Below, in pieces: positions 6,874 through 13,926 of a stretch of DNA of 19,595 bases. Below the pieces are notes generated by a model that saw nothing but the letters and a program-made list of their open reading frames with translations, made no database searches and was not told where the DNA came from. The stretch's first letter is position 1. Each line of letters starts with the position of its first letter. The stretch covers positions 1 through 19,595 of the forward strand of contig JAEWFW010000025.1 in assembly GCA_023388635.1 (NCBI GenBank). Direction: 5' to 3'. This stretch comes from Bacillota bacterium (lineage in GTDB: Bacteria > Bacillota > Bacilli > Desulfuribacillales > Desulfuribacillaceae). The position numbers and the translations under genes were made by a program.

Positions 6874-7614
6874 CTACTTTACAAGACGGAGTTGTTCATT
6901 GCGGCTAGCCACGGCACGGCAGAGGGCTTCTATCCGAGTTGTCAAGCGGCTGATTTCTGTTTCCAATTCTTCTAGATTCAATGAAATTTGCACGGATTGT
7001 TTTACTTTCAACAATTCCTCTGCTATATGAACCTCCTGCTGATGTACGGACTCATGGGTAATCGGATCACTGAAACGGATCATTTCTTGCAGCTCTTGCA
7101 ACTGAGTGAGTAACGCCTTGATACTTTGTTGATCCTCATAGGTTTGGAGCAATTGCGTGATTTCGAATATCTGGTACTCCATACTTTTAAGGCGCGACGT
7201 GTCGTGGCGAACTTTTTGATCCCGTCCGCGAGTAAATAAGGCGAATCCACCGACGACAATGAACATGAATACGAATACTATAAACGATATAGCCTGCAAA
7301 GAAATATAAATTGCCGGATGAAGCAACCAACCGACCAATATAAGTGCTAATACTGCTAAATCATATACCATAACGACAGTAAAGTGCGGCAATAGAACAG
7401 GAAATGACCGTTGCTCCGTCCCGTTTGCTTTCCACTGCCAAATGATGATTCCGGCAGATGCGAAAACTACCACTACAATAGCCAAAAACGAAATCCCAAA
7501 ATACACGCCGCTCCATTCCAAGCCACCTAGGTTAAGAAGGACCAGCAAAACAATAAATGCCACAACATGGAGCACGGTAAGCGAAATAGTAAAAATAAAT
7601 CGAAATTTTCCCAT
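6874..7614 (-). CDS. Four-helix membrane protein with C-terminal coiled coil
   Basis: I do not recognise a named family. The first 130 or so of 246 residues form about four hydrophobic helices in two pairs, separated by a hydrophilic WQWKANGTEQRS loop. A basic FTRGRDQKVRHDTSRL stretch marks the cytoplasmic side. The remaining 115 residues are heptad-like and charged (QLLQTYEDQQSIKALLTQL, then ELETEISRLTTRIEALCRAV), so a cytoplasmic coiled coil is likely. It follows the SPFH gene by 15 bases with a consensus AGGAGG site, so the two are co-transcribed. The arrangement suggests a membrane anchor that oligomerises with, or recruits, the SPFH scaffold. No catalytic motif is visible. Confidence 0.8.
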   Translation of the reverse strand: MGKFRFIFTISLTVLHVVAFIVLLVLLNLGGLEWSGVYFGISFLAIVVVVFASAGIIIWQWKANGTEQRSFPVLLPHFTVVMVYDLAVLALILVGWLLHPAIYISLQAISFIVFVFMFIVVGGFALFTRGRDQKVRHDTSRLKSMEYQIFEITQLLQTYEDQQSIKALLTQLQELQEMIRFSDPITHESVHQQEVHIAEELLKVKQSVQISLNLEELETEISRLTTRIEALCRAVASRNEQLRLVK

Positions 7615-7629
7615 GATTACACCTCCTGC

Positions 7630-8832
7630 TTATTGAGGACTACTGCATTGCGGACAGAATTTTTGTCCTGGTTGAATTTCATGCTGGCATTTTTCACAAC
7701 GCTTTACCATGGAATTGCCGCAACTTGGGCAAAATTTCACATTCCCTGATACAGCTTCGCTGCAATTAGGACAAATTGTCGGCAGCGAAATTTTGCATCG
7801 CCGGCAAACAGTACTGTCTTTATCGTTGTCTTCTCCGCAATTGGGACAAGGATAATACTCATCTCCGCAATTGGGACAGAATTTGTACCCTTTCTGAATG
7901 GCTGAATAGCATTTCGAACAGGTCGCCGCCTTTTCTGGCACACTTGATGATGTTTGAATATGTCTAGACACATCAGACATTCCAGTGCCGAACGCTCCAC
8001 CCATGCCAAAGCCCATACCTAACCCCATTCCCGCACCCATCATTCCTACCTGAGCGCCGCCCTCATTTTTGGCAGCAGATTCAAGGGTGTCGAATGAACG
8101 CTGTTGCCGATAATCAAAACCGACAATATCCATTTCCGCCCGTTTGGCTAACGCGTTTTTCAAACGCTTTACCGCTTCATCTTCTTCCGGTACGTTGATC
8201 GAGTTGACATAGAAATTGAGTATCTCAATTCCGTAAATTTCAAATTGTGGTATCACTTTTGAGGTAATATGTTCGGAAATATCCGATAGGTAGGCGTTAA
8301 TTTCTAATAAACTAATTTTCTTATGTATGAGATATGAAGAAATATGATCTTTAATTTTGGTCATTAAAAATCCGCGAAAGTACTCTGTCAATGTCTCTTG
8401 GTTGAACTCTTTCAATGTGCCAACCAATTTGACGAGAAATTTGCGCGAATCATTGATGCGAATGCCAAACTGACCGAATGCTCTGACCGGAACAAATATA
8501 TTATACTTGGGATCCTGCAATTGCACGGGATGACGAGTTCCCCATTTAATATCAAGTACGTGCTTCTTATTGACGAACCATACCTCAGCGGCGAACGGAG
8601 AATTACCGCCAAACGGTAGATTGATGAGATTAGACAATAACGGAATGTTCTCCGTCGATAACGTATGCCGACCTGCCGTAAATAAGTCTAATGCTTGACC
8701 GCCTCGATAAAAAACAGCTTCTTGTGACTCATTCACAATTACTTGCGTCCAATGTGCTAATTCTGACGATGGGTACTTCCATGCCAAAATATTATCGGAA
8801 CCATCATATTTTACAACGTCTATAATTGCCAT
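7630..8832 (-). CDS. SPFH-domain protein with four C-terminal zinc ribbons (YdjI-like)
   Basis: The 400-residue protein heads the cluster. Residues 1-250 look like the SPFH/virion-core-type domain of Bacillus YdjI: MAIIDVVKYDGSDNILAWKY at the start, QEAVFYRGGQALDLFTAGRH (38-57), and SINVPEEDE (211-219). A flexible Gly/Met-rich linker (about 262-285) follows. Then come eight CxxC knuckles, at 305, 319, 329, 343, 354, 368, 379 and 393, which pair into four zinc ribbons. There is no transmembrane helix, so membrane association would be peripheral or through partners. In B. subtilis the YdjGHI proteins take part in PspA-linked envelope stress; by analogy this may be a membrane-domain scaffold. 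No PspA gene is in the window. Start supported by GGGGG (8840-8844). Confidence 0.85.
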   Translation of the reverse strand: MAIIDVVKYDGSDNILAWKYPSSELAHWTQVIVNESQEAVFYRGGQALDLFTAGRHTLSTENIPLLSNLINLPFGGNSPFAAEVWFVNKKHVLDIKWGTRHPVQLQDPKYNIFVPVRAFGQFGIRINDSRKFLVKLVGTLKEFNQETLTEYFRGFLMTKIKDHISSYLIHKKISLLEINAYLSDISEHITSKVIPQFEIYGIEILNFYVNSINVPEEDEAVKRLKNALAKRAEMDIVGFDYRQQRSFDTLESAAKNEGGAQVGMMGAGMGLGMGFGMGGAFGTGMSDVSRHIQTSSSVPEKAATCSKCYSAIQKGYKFCPNCGDEYYPCPNCGEDNDKDSTVCRRCKISLPTICPNCSEAVSGNVKFCPSCGNSMVKRCEKCQHEIQPGQKFCPQCSSPQ

Positions 8833-8867
8833 GCCGATTCCCCCAAATTTCTTCTGTCTTTTTTGTT

Positions 8868-8896
8868 ATTGTATCTAAATAATGGTATTCCCGCAA
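8868..8896 (-). promoter_or_regulatory. Promoter of the SPFH/zinc-ribbon cluster
   Basis: On the minus strand, TTGCGG (8891-8896), a 17-base spacer, then TACAAT (8868-8873), about 35 bases before the SPFH start. The -10 matches 5/6. I saw no SigW-type (TGAAAC/CGTA) signature. Short gaps inside the cluster suggest that all six genes can be read from here. Confidence 0.5.
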
Positions 8897-8939
8897 TAGA
8901 TTATCTCAGCACATAATCGCTCCCTATTCTTTCATAAAA

Positions 8940-8976
8940 TTGTATGCGTACAATCTTTTAACAATTATGGTATAGT
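8940..8976 (+). promoter_or_regulatory. Extended -10 promoter with inverted repeat upstream of the DUF1697 gene
   Basis: TATAGT (8971-8976) is preceded by TGG, giving an extended -10. There is no good -35; instead an inverted repeat TTGTA-TGCG-TACAA (8940-8953) sits over the -35 zone and could be an operator. Start of transcription would be about 40 bases before the gene. Confidence 0.4.
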
Positions 8977-9022
8977 GAAAAAAAGGTTGCAATACTGGTT
9001 ACAATCAAAAGGAGGACAACCA

Positions 9023-9583
9023 ATGATTTATGTAGCTTTACTGCGCGGAATTAATGTTGGTGGAAATAACATGATCGATATGAAGCGGTTGAAACAGGTT
9101 TTTATAGACTCAGGATTGCAATCTGTTGTGACATATATCAATTCGGGAAATGTGATCTTCTATGCAGTCGAATATACGAAGGAACAATTGATTGAGCTCA
9201 TAGAAAAGGCGATCCTCGAAAATTTCCAACTACAAATCAAGGTCGTCTTGCGGAGTATCGAAGATTTTCACACTATGATGAGCCGCGTACCAGAATCCTG
9301 GAGAAATGATCAGGATATGAAATGCGACGTATTGTTTTTGTGGGAGGACGTTGACAGCCCTACACTGCTCACCGAGCTGACAGTCAAACCGGATATTGAT
9401 ACTGTCATATACACACCCGGTGCAGTATTGTGGGCTGTCGACAAAATTAATGTCACGAAAAGCGGGTCAATGAAACTCGTCGGCACGAATCTATATAAAA
9501 AAATGACGGTCAGGAATATCAACACTGCCCGTAAAATCTATCTAATTATGCAAAAGGTAGCAGAAGATTCGCTATTTATTTAA
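9023..9583 (+). CDS. DUF1697 family protein
   Basis: The 186-residue protein has the family's N-terminal hallmark YVALLRGINVGGNNMIDMKR (residues 3-22), the NSGNVIF stretch (about 40-46), and a C-terminal TVRNINTARKI segment. DUF1697 proteins are small soluble proteins of unknown biochemical role, common in Bacillota and Actinobacteria. I set the start at the ATG at 9023, preceded by AGGAGG (9011-9016); the open frame to 8975 adds residues outside the family. It converges with ligD, and the coding ends overlap by 8 bases (9576-9583) with no terminator between them. No functional link to ligD is evident beyond position. Confidence 0.9.
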   Translation: MIYVALLRGINVGGNNMIDMKRLKQVFIDSGLQSVVTYINSGNVIFYAVEYTKEQLIELIEKAILENFQLQIKVVLRSIEDFHTMMSRVPESWRNDQDMKCDVLFLWEDVDSPTLLTELTVKPDIDTVIYTPGAVLWAVDKINVTKSGSMKLVGTNLYKKMTVRNINTARKIYLIMQKVAEDSLFI

Positions 9584-12122
9584 GGCGTTGATTGGTCTGA
9601 AAAAAGCCTTTCCACGGATCGTCACCCTTTATCCTCACTAGCGCATCTGTCATATCGACGCCATCGGGAGCCACTGTGTCAAGTTCTTGCCATCTAATCG
9701 GCATCGACACCTTCGCTCCTTTTCTCGCCCTTATGGAATACGGAGCGATACTTGTGGCACCTCTGCCATTTCGAATCCAATCGATGAATATCTTGTTGGC
9801 TCGCTTATTTTTTCTGACATTGCTGGTGTAGCGGTCAGGCCATTTCTGTTCCATGGCTTCGGCAATTTTTCTGGCAAAAGCGTAAAACACGTCCCACTCT
9901 ACAGATGGTTGGAAAGGTACGACCACATGGTAGCCTTTGCCGCCGCTTGTCTTGAGATAGGACACTAGGGAAAGTTCATCGAGTAAGCTTTTTACATCTT
10001 TTACCCCTTGCCGAATTGTTTCTAAGTCCATCTGTTCATCTGGATCGAGATCAAATACCATCATATCCGGTTCTTCCAGATGATCAACACGGCTTCCCCA
10101 TGTATGAAATTCCAATGTGCCCATCTGCGCTTCAAATATCAGTCCGGTCACATTCTCAATATAAAAGTAGTCTGCCGTTTCTCCGTTGCTGTTAGCAATT
10201 GGCATGATGACGATTGCTTTGTTATCAGGACCGGGATGCTTCTTATAGAAACAAGACTGGTTTATCCCCTTGGGACAGCGGACAATGCTGAGAATTCTGT
10301 GACCGACATAGGGCATCATGCGCTCTGATATTTGCGCATAATATTGGGCTATATCCGCTTTCTTGATTTCCGGATCATCAAATATTACCTTGTCAGGGCT
10401 TGTAATCTTGATTCCATTAATGATCATATGATCGCCTTGTACTTCCATTTGTCCCTCCATCGATTTTTCCATTGATCCTTCTACCGATCCTTTCATCGAT
10501 TCTTCCATTGATTCCTCTAAATCACCGTCATGTGACGGTTCTGCTTCCAGTTCACTTGTCTGCGTCGTCAGGTTCATATTCGCTTTTTGTATATCTTTCG
10601 ACTTCTTATCCGTCCGCAGTCCTTTAAAACTTGCCTGTCTTAACAGATGCTCTTCCGTCCATTCTGCAAACTCAATTTCTGCAACTAACTCAGGGGCAAG
10701 CCAGGTGATTGTTTCATTGTTCCTGCGCTCCGGTGGCTGTTTGAAAGGGGATGATTTTCGCTCGAGATTGGCAAACTGCTGCCCGAGTTCTCCCCTGCTG
10801 CGTACCGTCAGACCCGTCCCGGCGCGTCCGGCATAGATCAATTCCTCTTTTTCATAGAAGCCTAAAAGCAGTGAGCTGATCCCACTCGTTCTTTTGTCAG
10901 ACGTTGTATATCCTCCGATGACGAATTCGTGCCTCATTTTACATTTCAGCTTAATCCAAGCACCATTTCTCGTTCCAATGTATGGTGAATCGGCTTTTTT
11001 ACCTACGATCCCTTCTAGGTTCGCTTGACAAGCTGCCTGCAAACTTTGCCCGCCATTGCCTATGATATGTTGGCTATAGTAGAGATTCGCAGGTGCATCC
11101 TTCATTAGCGATTCCAATATTTCTTTTCGCTCAATCAAAGGACGTTCTCGTAAATCTATTCCATCCAGAGCCAAAAGATCAAAAACGATATAAATAGGAC
11201 TTTTACCCTGAGAATTTCGCAAATAATTTTGCAATGCTTGAAAATCCGTCTTACCTGCTGCGTCCGTGACCACCATTTCCCCATCCAAAACCATCGCTCT
11301 ACCGGTAGCCCAATCGATCAATGAATATGCAACATCTTGAAAACGCTTCGTATCATCATTGCCATTTCTAGTGATTAGGCGAGCGCTGTTGCCTTCCAGG
11401 TAGGCAAGCATTCTATATCCATCGTATTTTAGTTCATACAGCCAATCTTCGCCTTGGGGAACCATGCTAGCAAATTTGACAAGCTGCACATTTGTCTTGC
11501 TAAAAGGGTTACGGGTTATTTTCTCATCAGTTCCTTTTTCAATTTCTGACATCGTACGTCCGGTTCTGATGCTGGTGGTAAACTCGGAAATTCCGTCGCC
11601 AGTTTGAGCGTAATCGTCTTTCTCCTTGAGTAAAAGCCAGTTATTACCCGATTCACCTGCTTTCGCTTTCATCCTGACTAAAGCCCACTTACCTTTCAGC
11701 CTACGTCCTTTTAAAACAAATTTAAGCGAACCGCTGCTGAGTCCTTGATCGACATCAGCCTCGGATTCCCAGTATCCTTCGTCCCAAAGCATCACAACAC
11801 CGCCGCCATACTCACCTTTTGGAATTGTTCCCTCAAAGTTCCTGTATTCCAAAGGATGATCTTCCACGTGTATAGCAAGCCTTTTGTCGCGAGTATTATA
11901 AGAAGGTCCCTTAGGTACTGCCCAGCTCAAAAGCGTTCCGTTCCATTCCAGGCGCAAGTCAAAGTGATCTCTCCGGGCGATGTGGTGCTGGACAACAAAT
12001 TTTAGCTGCTCGTTTTGTCTCGCATTTTCTTCAAATACTCCGTCTTTTTCTGCTTTACCTTCCGGTTCGACAGTATTTTCAAAGTTCCTCTTTCGATTGT
12101 ATTCATCTAATTGAGTTGCCAT
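9576..12122 (-). CDS. ligD: Multifunctional DNA ligase LigD (phosphoesterase, ligase, polymerase)
   Basis: LigD processes and seals Ku-bound double-strand breaks in bacterial non-homologous end joining. All three domains are present in the 848 residues, in the order PE-LIG-POL. The 3'-phosphoesterase (about 40-185) shows HHIARRDHFDLRLEW and HVEDHPLEYRNFEG. The ATP-dependent ligase (about 210-500) shows the nucleotidyl lysine 232 in ELKYDGYRM and the motif LEGIVGKKADSPY. The primase-polymerase (about 565-840) shows the DLDP aspartates (691, 693), YLKTSGGKGYHVVVP and Asp781 in IFIDW. The B. subtilis enzyme is LIG-POL and lacks PE, so this is the fuller Pseudomonas-like set. A six-unit tetrapeptide repeat joins LIG to POL. 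ku is divergent. Confidence 0.96.
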   Translation of the reverse strand: MATQLDEYNRKRNFENTVEPEGKAEKDGVFEENARQNEQLKFVVQHHIARRDHFDLRLEWNGTLLSWAVPKGPSYNTRDKRLAIHVEDHPLEYRNFEGTIPKGEYGGGVVMLWDEGYWESEADVDQGLSSGSLKFVLKGRRLKGKWALVRMKAKAGESGNNWLLLKEKDDYAQTGDGISEFTTSIRTGRTMSEIEKGTDEKITRNPFSKTNVQLVKFASMVPQGEDWLYELKYDGYRMLAYLEGNSARLITRNGNDDTKRFQDVAYSLIDWATGRAMVLDGEMVVTDAAGKTDFQALQNYLRNSQGKSPIYIVFDLLALDGIDLRERPLIERKEILESLMKDAPANLYYSQHIIGNGGQSLQAACQANLEGIVGKKADSPYIGTRNGAWIKLKCKMRHEFVIGGYTTSDKRTSGISSLLLGFYEKEELIYAGRAGTGLTVRSRGELGQQFANLERKSSPFKQPPERRNNETITWLAPELVAEIEFAEWTEEHLLRQASFKGLRTDKKSKDIQKANMNLTTQTSELEAEPSHDGDLEESMEESMKGSVEGSMEKSMEGQMEVQGDHMIINGIKITSPDKVIFDDPEIKKADIAQYYAQISERMMPYVGHRILSIVRCPKGINQSCFYKKHPGPDNKAIVIMPIANSNGETADYFYIENVTGLIFEAQMGTLEFHTWGSRVDHLEEPDMMVFDLDPDEQMDLETIRQGVKDVKSLLDELSLVSYLKTSGGKGYHVVVPFQPSVEWDVFYAFARKIAEAMEQKWPDRYTSNVRKNKRANKIFIDWIRNGRGATSIAPYSIRARKGAKVSMPIRWQELDTVAPDGVDMTDALVRIKGDDPWKGFFQTNQRLK
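10446..10517 (-). repeat. 12-bp tandem repeat inside ligD, six units
   Basis: Six imperfect units of the form CAT-YGAT-YYTTC lie head to tail (10446, 10458, 10470, 10482, 10494 and 10506). They encode the tetrapeptides EESM, EESM, KGSV, EGSM, EKSM and EGQM in the hinge between the ligase and polymerase domains. Because the unit is a multiple of three, copy-number change would alter hinge length without breaking the frame. Confidence 0.9.
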
Positions 12123-12184
12123 TTATATTACGCACCTTTATTAAATACTTGCTTATGACAGCTTTGCTGGTATTATTCGCTGTT

Positions 12185-12213
12185 TTTACTGGAGTTATCC
12201 ATTGCTGTATAAG
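12185..12213 (+). promoter_or_regulatory. Candidate promoter of ku
   Basis: TTTACT (12185-12190), a 17-base spacer, then TATAAG (12208-12213). It lies in the 170-base gap between the divergent ligD and ku starts and would give a leader of about 75 bases. The match is moderate. I could not find an equally good one for ligD, nor a clear SigG promoter. Confidence 0.35.
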
Positions 12214-12292
12214 GAGCAACCGTGTAGGCGTCCTATCGAATTTCATTTGTATTTTCGCGCATTTTGGTTACACTAATACCGGAGGTGCGTTT

Positions 12293-13084
12293 ATGGCAGT
12301 ATCACATCGATCAGTTATTTCATTTGGACTCGTGGCAATTCCTATATCTATGTACACAGCGACTCAAGATAATGATATACGTTTTAATCAGCTGCACAAA
12401 GAAGATCAGAGCCGTGTGCGCTATAAAAAAATATGCGCTCATTGTGAAAAGGAATTAAAAAGCGAGGACATTATCAAAGGTTACGAGTACGATAAGGACC
12501 GTTATGTAGTCGTATCGGATGAGGAAATAGAAAAAATCAAAACAGAAAAGGAAAAATCAATCCAGATTTTGCATTTTGCAGAATTAAATCAGATATCGCC
12601 GGTTTATTATGATAAGACATACCAAGCGATTCCAGATACAGGTGGAGAGAAGGCTTTCGAACTTTTAAGAGTTGCCTTAATGAAAGAACAGAAAATTGCC
12701 ATCGGCAAGACTGTAATGGGAACAAAAGACCGATTGATGGCGATTATCCCGCGTGAAGATGGCGTGCTGATTTCAACGATGTTTTATCAGGATGATATTA
12801 AGGATCTACAGAAACCTTATACAATTCCTGATGTAAATGAGCAGGAACTGAAAATGGCTCAGGCGTTGATCGACTCAATGGATACACCGTTCGATCCAGC
12901 TCAATACAAAGATGAATATCAAGGAAAACTCAAAGAACTCATTGAAACAAAAATTGCCGGCAGAGAAGTTGTGGCGTCAGCTAAGCCTGAACAAACCGGA
13001 AATGTCATCAATCTTATGGACGCGCTGAAAGCCAGCATTGAAAAGCAGAATGAAAATAAGACGAAAAAAGGAAGGGGCGCGTAA
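12293..13084 (+). CDS. ku: Bacterial Ku, NHEJ end-binding protein
   Basis: Ku homodimers form a ring on double-strand DNA ends and recruit LigD. The 263-residue protein starts MAVSHRSVISFGLVAIPISM, shows the bacterial Ku core segments LHKEDQSRVRYKKICAHCEK and YYDKTYQAIPDTGGEKAFEL, and contains MALLRV-like helices followed by YTIPDVNEQELKMAQALIDS. The C-terminus ends in a short basic tail (ENKTKKGRGA), as in other bacterial Ku proteins that use it to slide on DNA and bind LigD. I use the ATG at 12293 with GGAGG (12281-12285) upstream; the open frame extends back to 12116, but that part is a different, hydrophobic sequence. The 3' end runs into a terminator. Confidence 0.95.
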   Translation: MAVSHRSVISFGLVAIPISMYTATQDNDIRFNQLHKEDQSRVRYKKICAHCEKELKSEDIIKGYEYDKDRYVVVSDEEIEKIKTEKEKSIQILHFAELNQISPVYYDKTYQAIPDTGGEKAFELLRVALMKEQKIAIGKTVMGTKDRLMAIIPREDGVLISTMFYQDDIKDLQKPYTIPDVNEQELKMAQALIDSMDTPFDPAQYKDEYQGKLKELIETKIAGREVVASAKPEQTGNVINLMDALKASIEKQNENKTKKGRGA

Positions 13085-13097
13085 AAGCGCCTTTTTT
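13076..13097 (+). terminator. Terminator of ku
   Basis: GGCGC (13076-13080) pairs with GCGCC (13087-13091) across a 6-base loop and is followed by six T. The left arm is coding sequence, and the TAA stop is in the loop. Confidence 0.85.
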
Positions 13098-13132
13098 AGC
13101 TTAAGTGATATGTTTAATGTTTCTAACTTTGC

Positions 13133-13484
13133 TTAATTTCCCTTATTTCTATTATCAAGTAATGCTGTCGCTTCATCCACAATTCTTTTCTCAAAACCCA
13201 TATACTTTAGTAATTTGACAGCGTTCGTGCTCTGCGATGGTCCGATTTTTAATAAATAATCAAATTCGATAAGATCATTCTCAAATGTTTCACTAAAATG
13301 GTAGTTATCATAAATATCCGCTAGAATCTCTGTTAATTCGATGTCATGGGAAGCAACCATGCAAAGGCTTTCTGTCTCATGCAGCATTTTTAGTATTGCT
13401 GTTGAAGCAGCTATACGCTCAGGGGTATTGGTTCCTCTCAAGATTTCGTCGATGAAACAGACACACCTGCGCGTGCTACCTATT
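13133..13484 (-). pseudogene. C-terminal fragment of a MutS-family ATPase, cut by an IS
   Basis: About 115 codons remain. The frame runs, without a natural start, from the IS3 edge into RRCVCFIDEILRGTN (the Walker B / D-loop region of MutS-family ATPases), then PERIAASTAILKML, VASHDIELTEIL (H-loop-like) and the C-terminal SQSTNAVKLLKYMG. The Walker A half and all upstream domains are gone: in frame, the sequence hits a stop (TAA on the minus strand, about 13486) where IS sequence begins. The pattern is closer to the short MutS-related proteins of Bacillota than to MutS1 itself. It cannot be a working ATPase. An internal TTG could start a 102-residue product, but that would lack the nucleotide site. 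Confidence 0.85.
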
Positions 13485-13555
13485 TAGCCCCCTAGGAGAA
13501 TTGGACATTACACCCCTTACTCAGATACAATACTATTGAGGCGGAGGGGAACGAA

Positions 13556-13882
13556 ATGAAGAAAAAGCAGTATGATCTAAATTTTAAGAAGACAGTGGTT
13601 GCCAAGGGAAAAGAAGTTGGAAATACGACCGCTGTAGCAAGACAACATGAGCTTGATCCAAAGATGGTGCTCAGATGGGCTAGAGAGTTAGATCGTAAGG
13701 ATATCGATCAACTAGACGGGAAAGCCATCAAGACTACGAAGTTTGTGCCTACTGCCGAGAACTACGCTCAGCTGGAAAAAGAGAATGAAAAGCTCAAGAA
13801 GCTGTTTGCCGAGCAAGCCTTAGAGAGGGATATTCTCAAAGATCTACTAAAAAAAACGAACCCACACTTGCGAATAAAATAG
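13556..13882 (+). CDS. IS3-family transposase OrfA (HTH and leucine zipper)
   Basis: OrfA of IS3-family elements binds the element's ends. The 108 residues have an N-terminal helix-turn-helix (FKKTVVAKGKEVGNTTAVAR, with QHELDPKMVLRW as the recognition part) and a C-terminal leucine-zipper-like helix (YAQLEKENEKLKKLFAEQAL) ending DLLKK. The start has GAGGCGGAGGGG upstream. A run of eight A (13849-13856) near the end sits in the frame A-AAA-AAA and permits -1 slippage; the shifted frame reads on as NEPTLANKIEIAQKYIDLGY straight into OrfB, giving the OrfAB fusion that is the active transposase in this family. Confidence 0.9.
   Translation: MKKKQYDLNFKKTVVAKGKEVGNTTAVARQHELDPKMVLRWARELDRKDIDQLDGKAIKTTKFVPTAENYAQLEKENEKLKKLFAEQALERDILKDLLKKTNPHLRIK
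13849..13856 (+). promoter_or_regulatory. Programmed -1 frameshift site of the IS3 transposase
   Basis: An A8 run, read as CTA AAA AAA ACG in the OrfA frame. Slipping back one base gives AAC GAA CCC ACA and an open frame into OrfB with no stop codon between. The IS3 family is known to use A-rich slippery heptamers here. Confidence 0.8.
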
Positions 13883-13926
13883 AGATTGCCCAAAAGTACA
13901 TTGATCTGGGGTACCCCATCTCTTGC

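Noticed and set aside
3564..8832. HD gene and SPFH cluster as an anti-phage defence island
   Set aside because: No nuclease, nucleotide cyclase, toxin, helicase or sensor ATPase is present; the HD gene has its own coupled start unit. Membrane scaffolding explains the cluster with fewer assumptions.
10080..10328. 82-codon rightward frame inside ligD
   Set aside because: Shadow of ligD; no start signal and no recognisable protein.
12247..12274. TTGTAT/TACACT as a ku promoter
   Set aside because: Transcription would begin at the ribosome binding site itself (about 12281), leaving almost no leader; the pair at 12185-12213 is better placed.
12116..12292. N-terminal extension of ku by 59 residues
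   Set aside because: The extension is hydrophobic, unlike any Ku, overlaps the ligD start, and the ATG at 12293 has a good GGAGG site.
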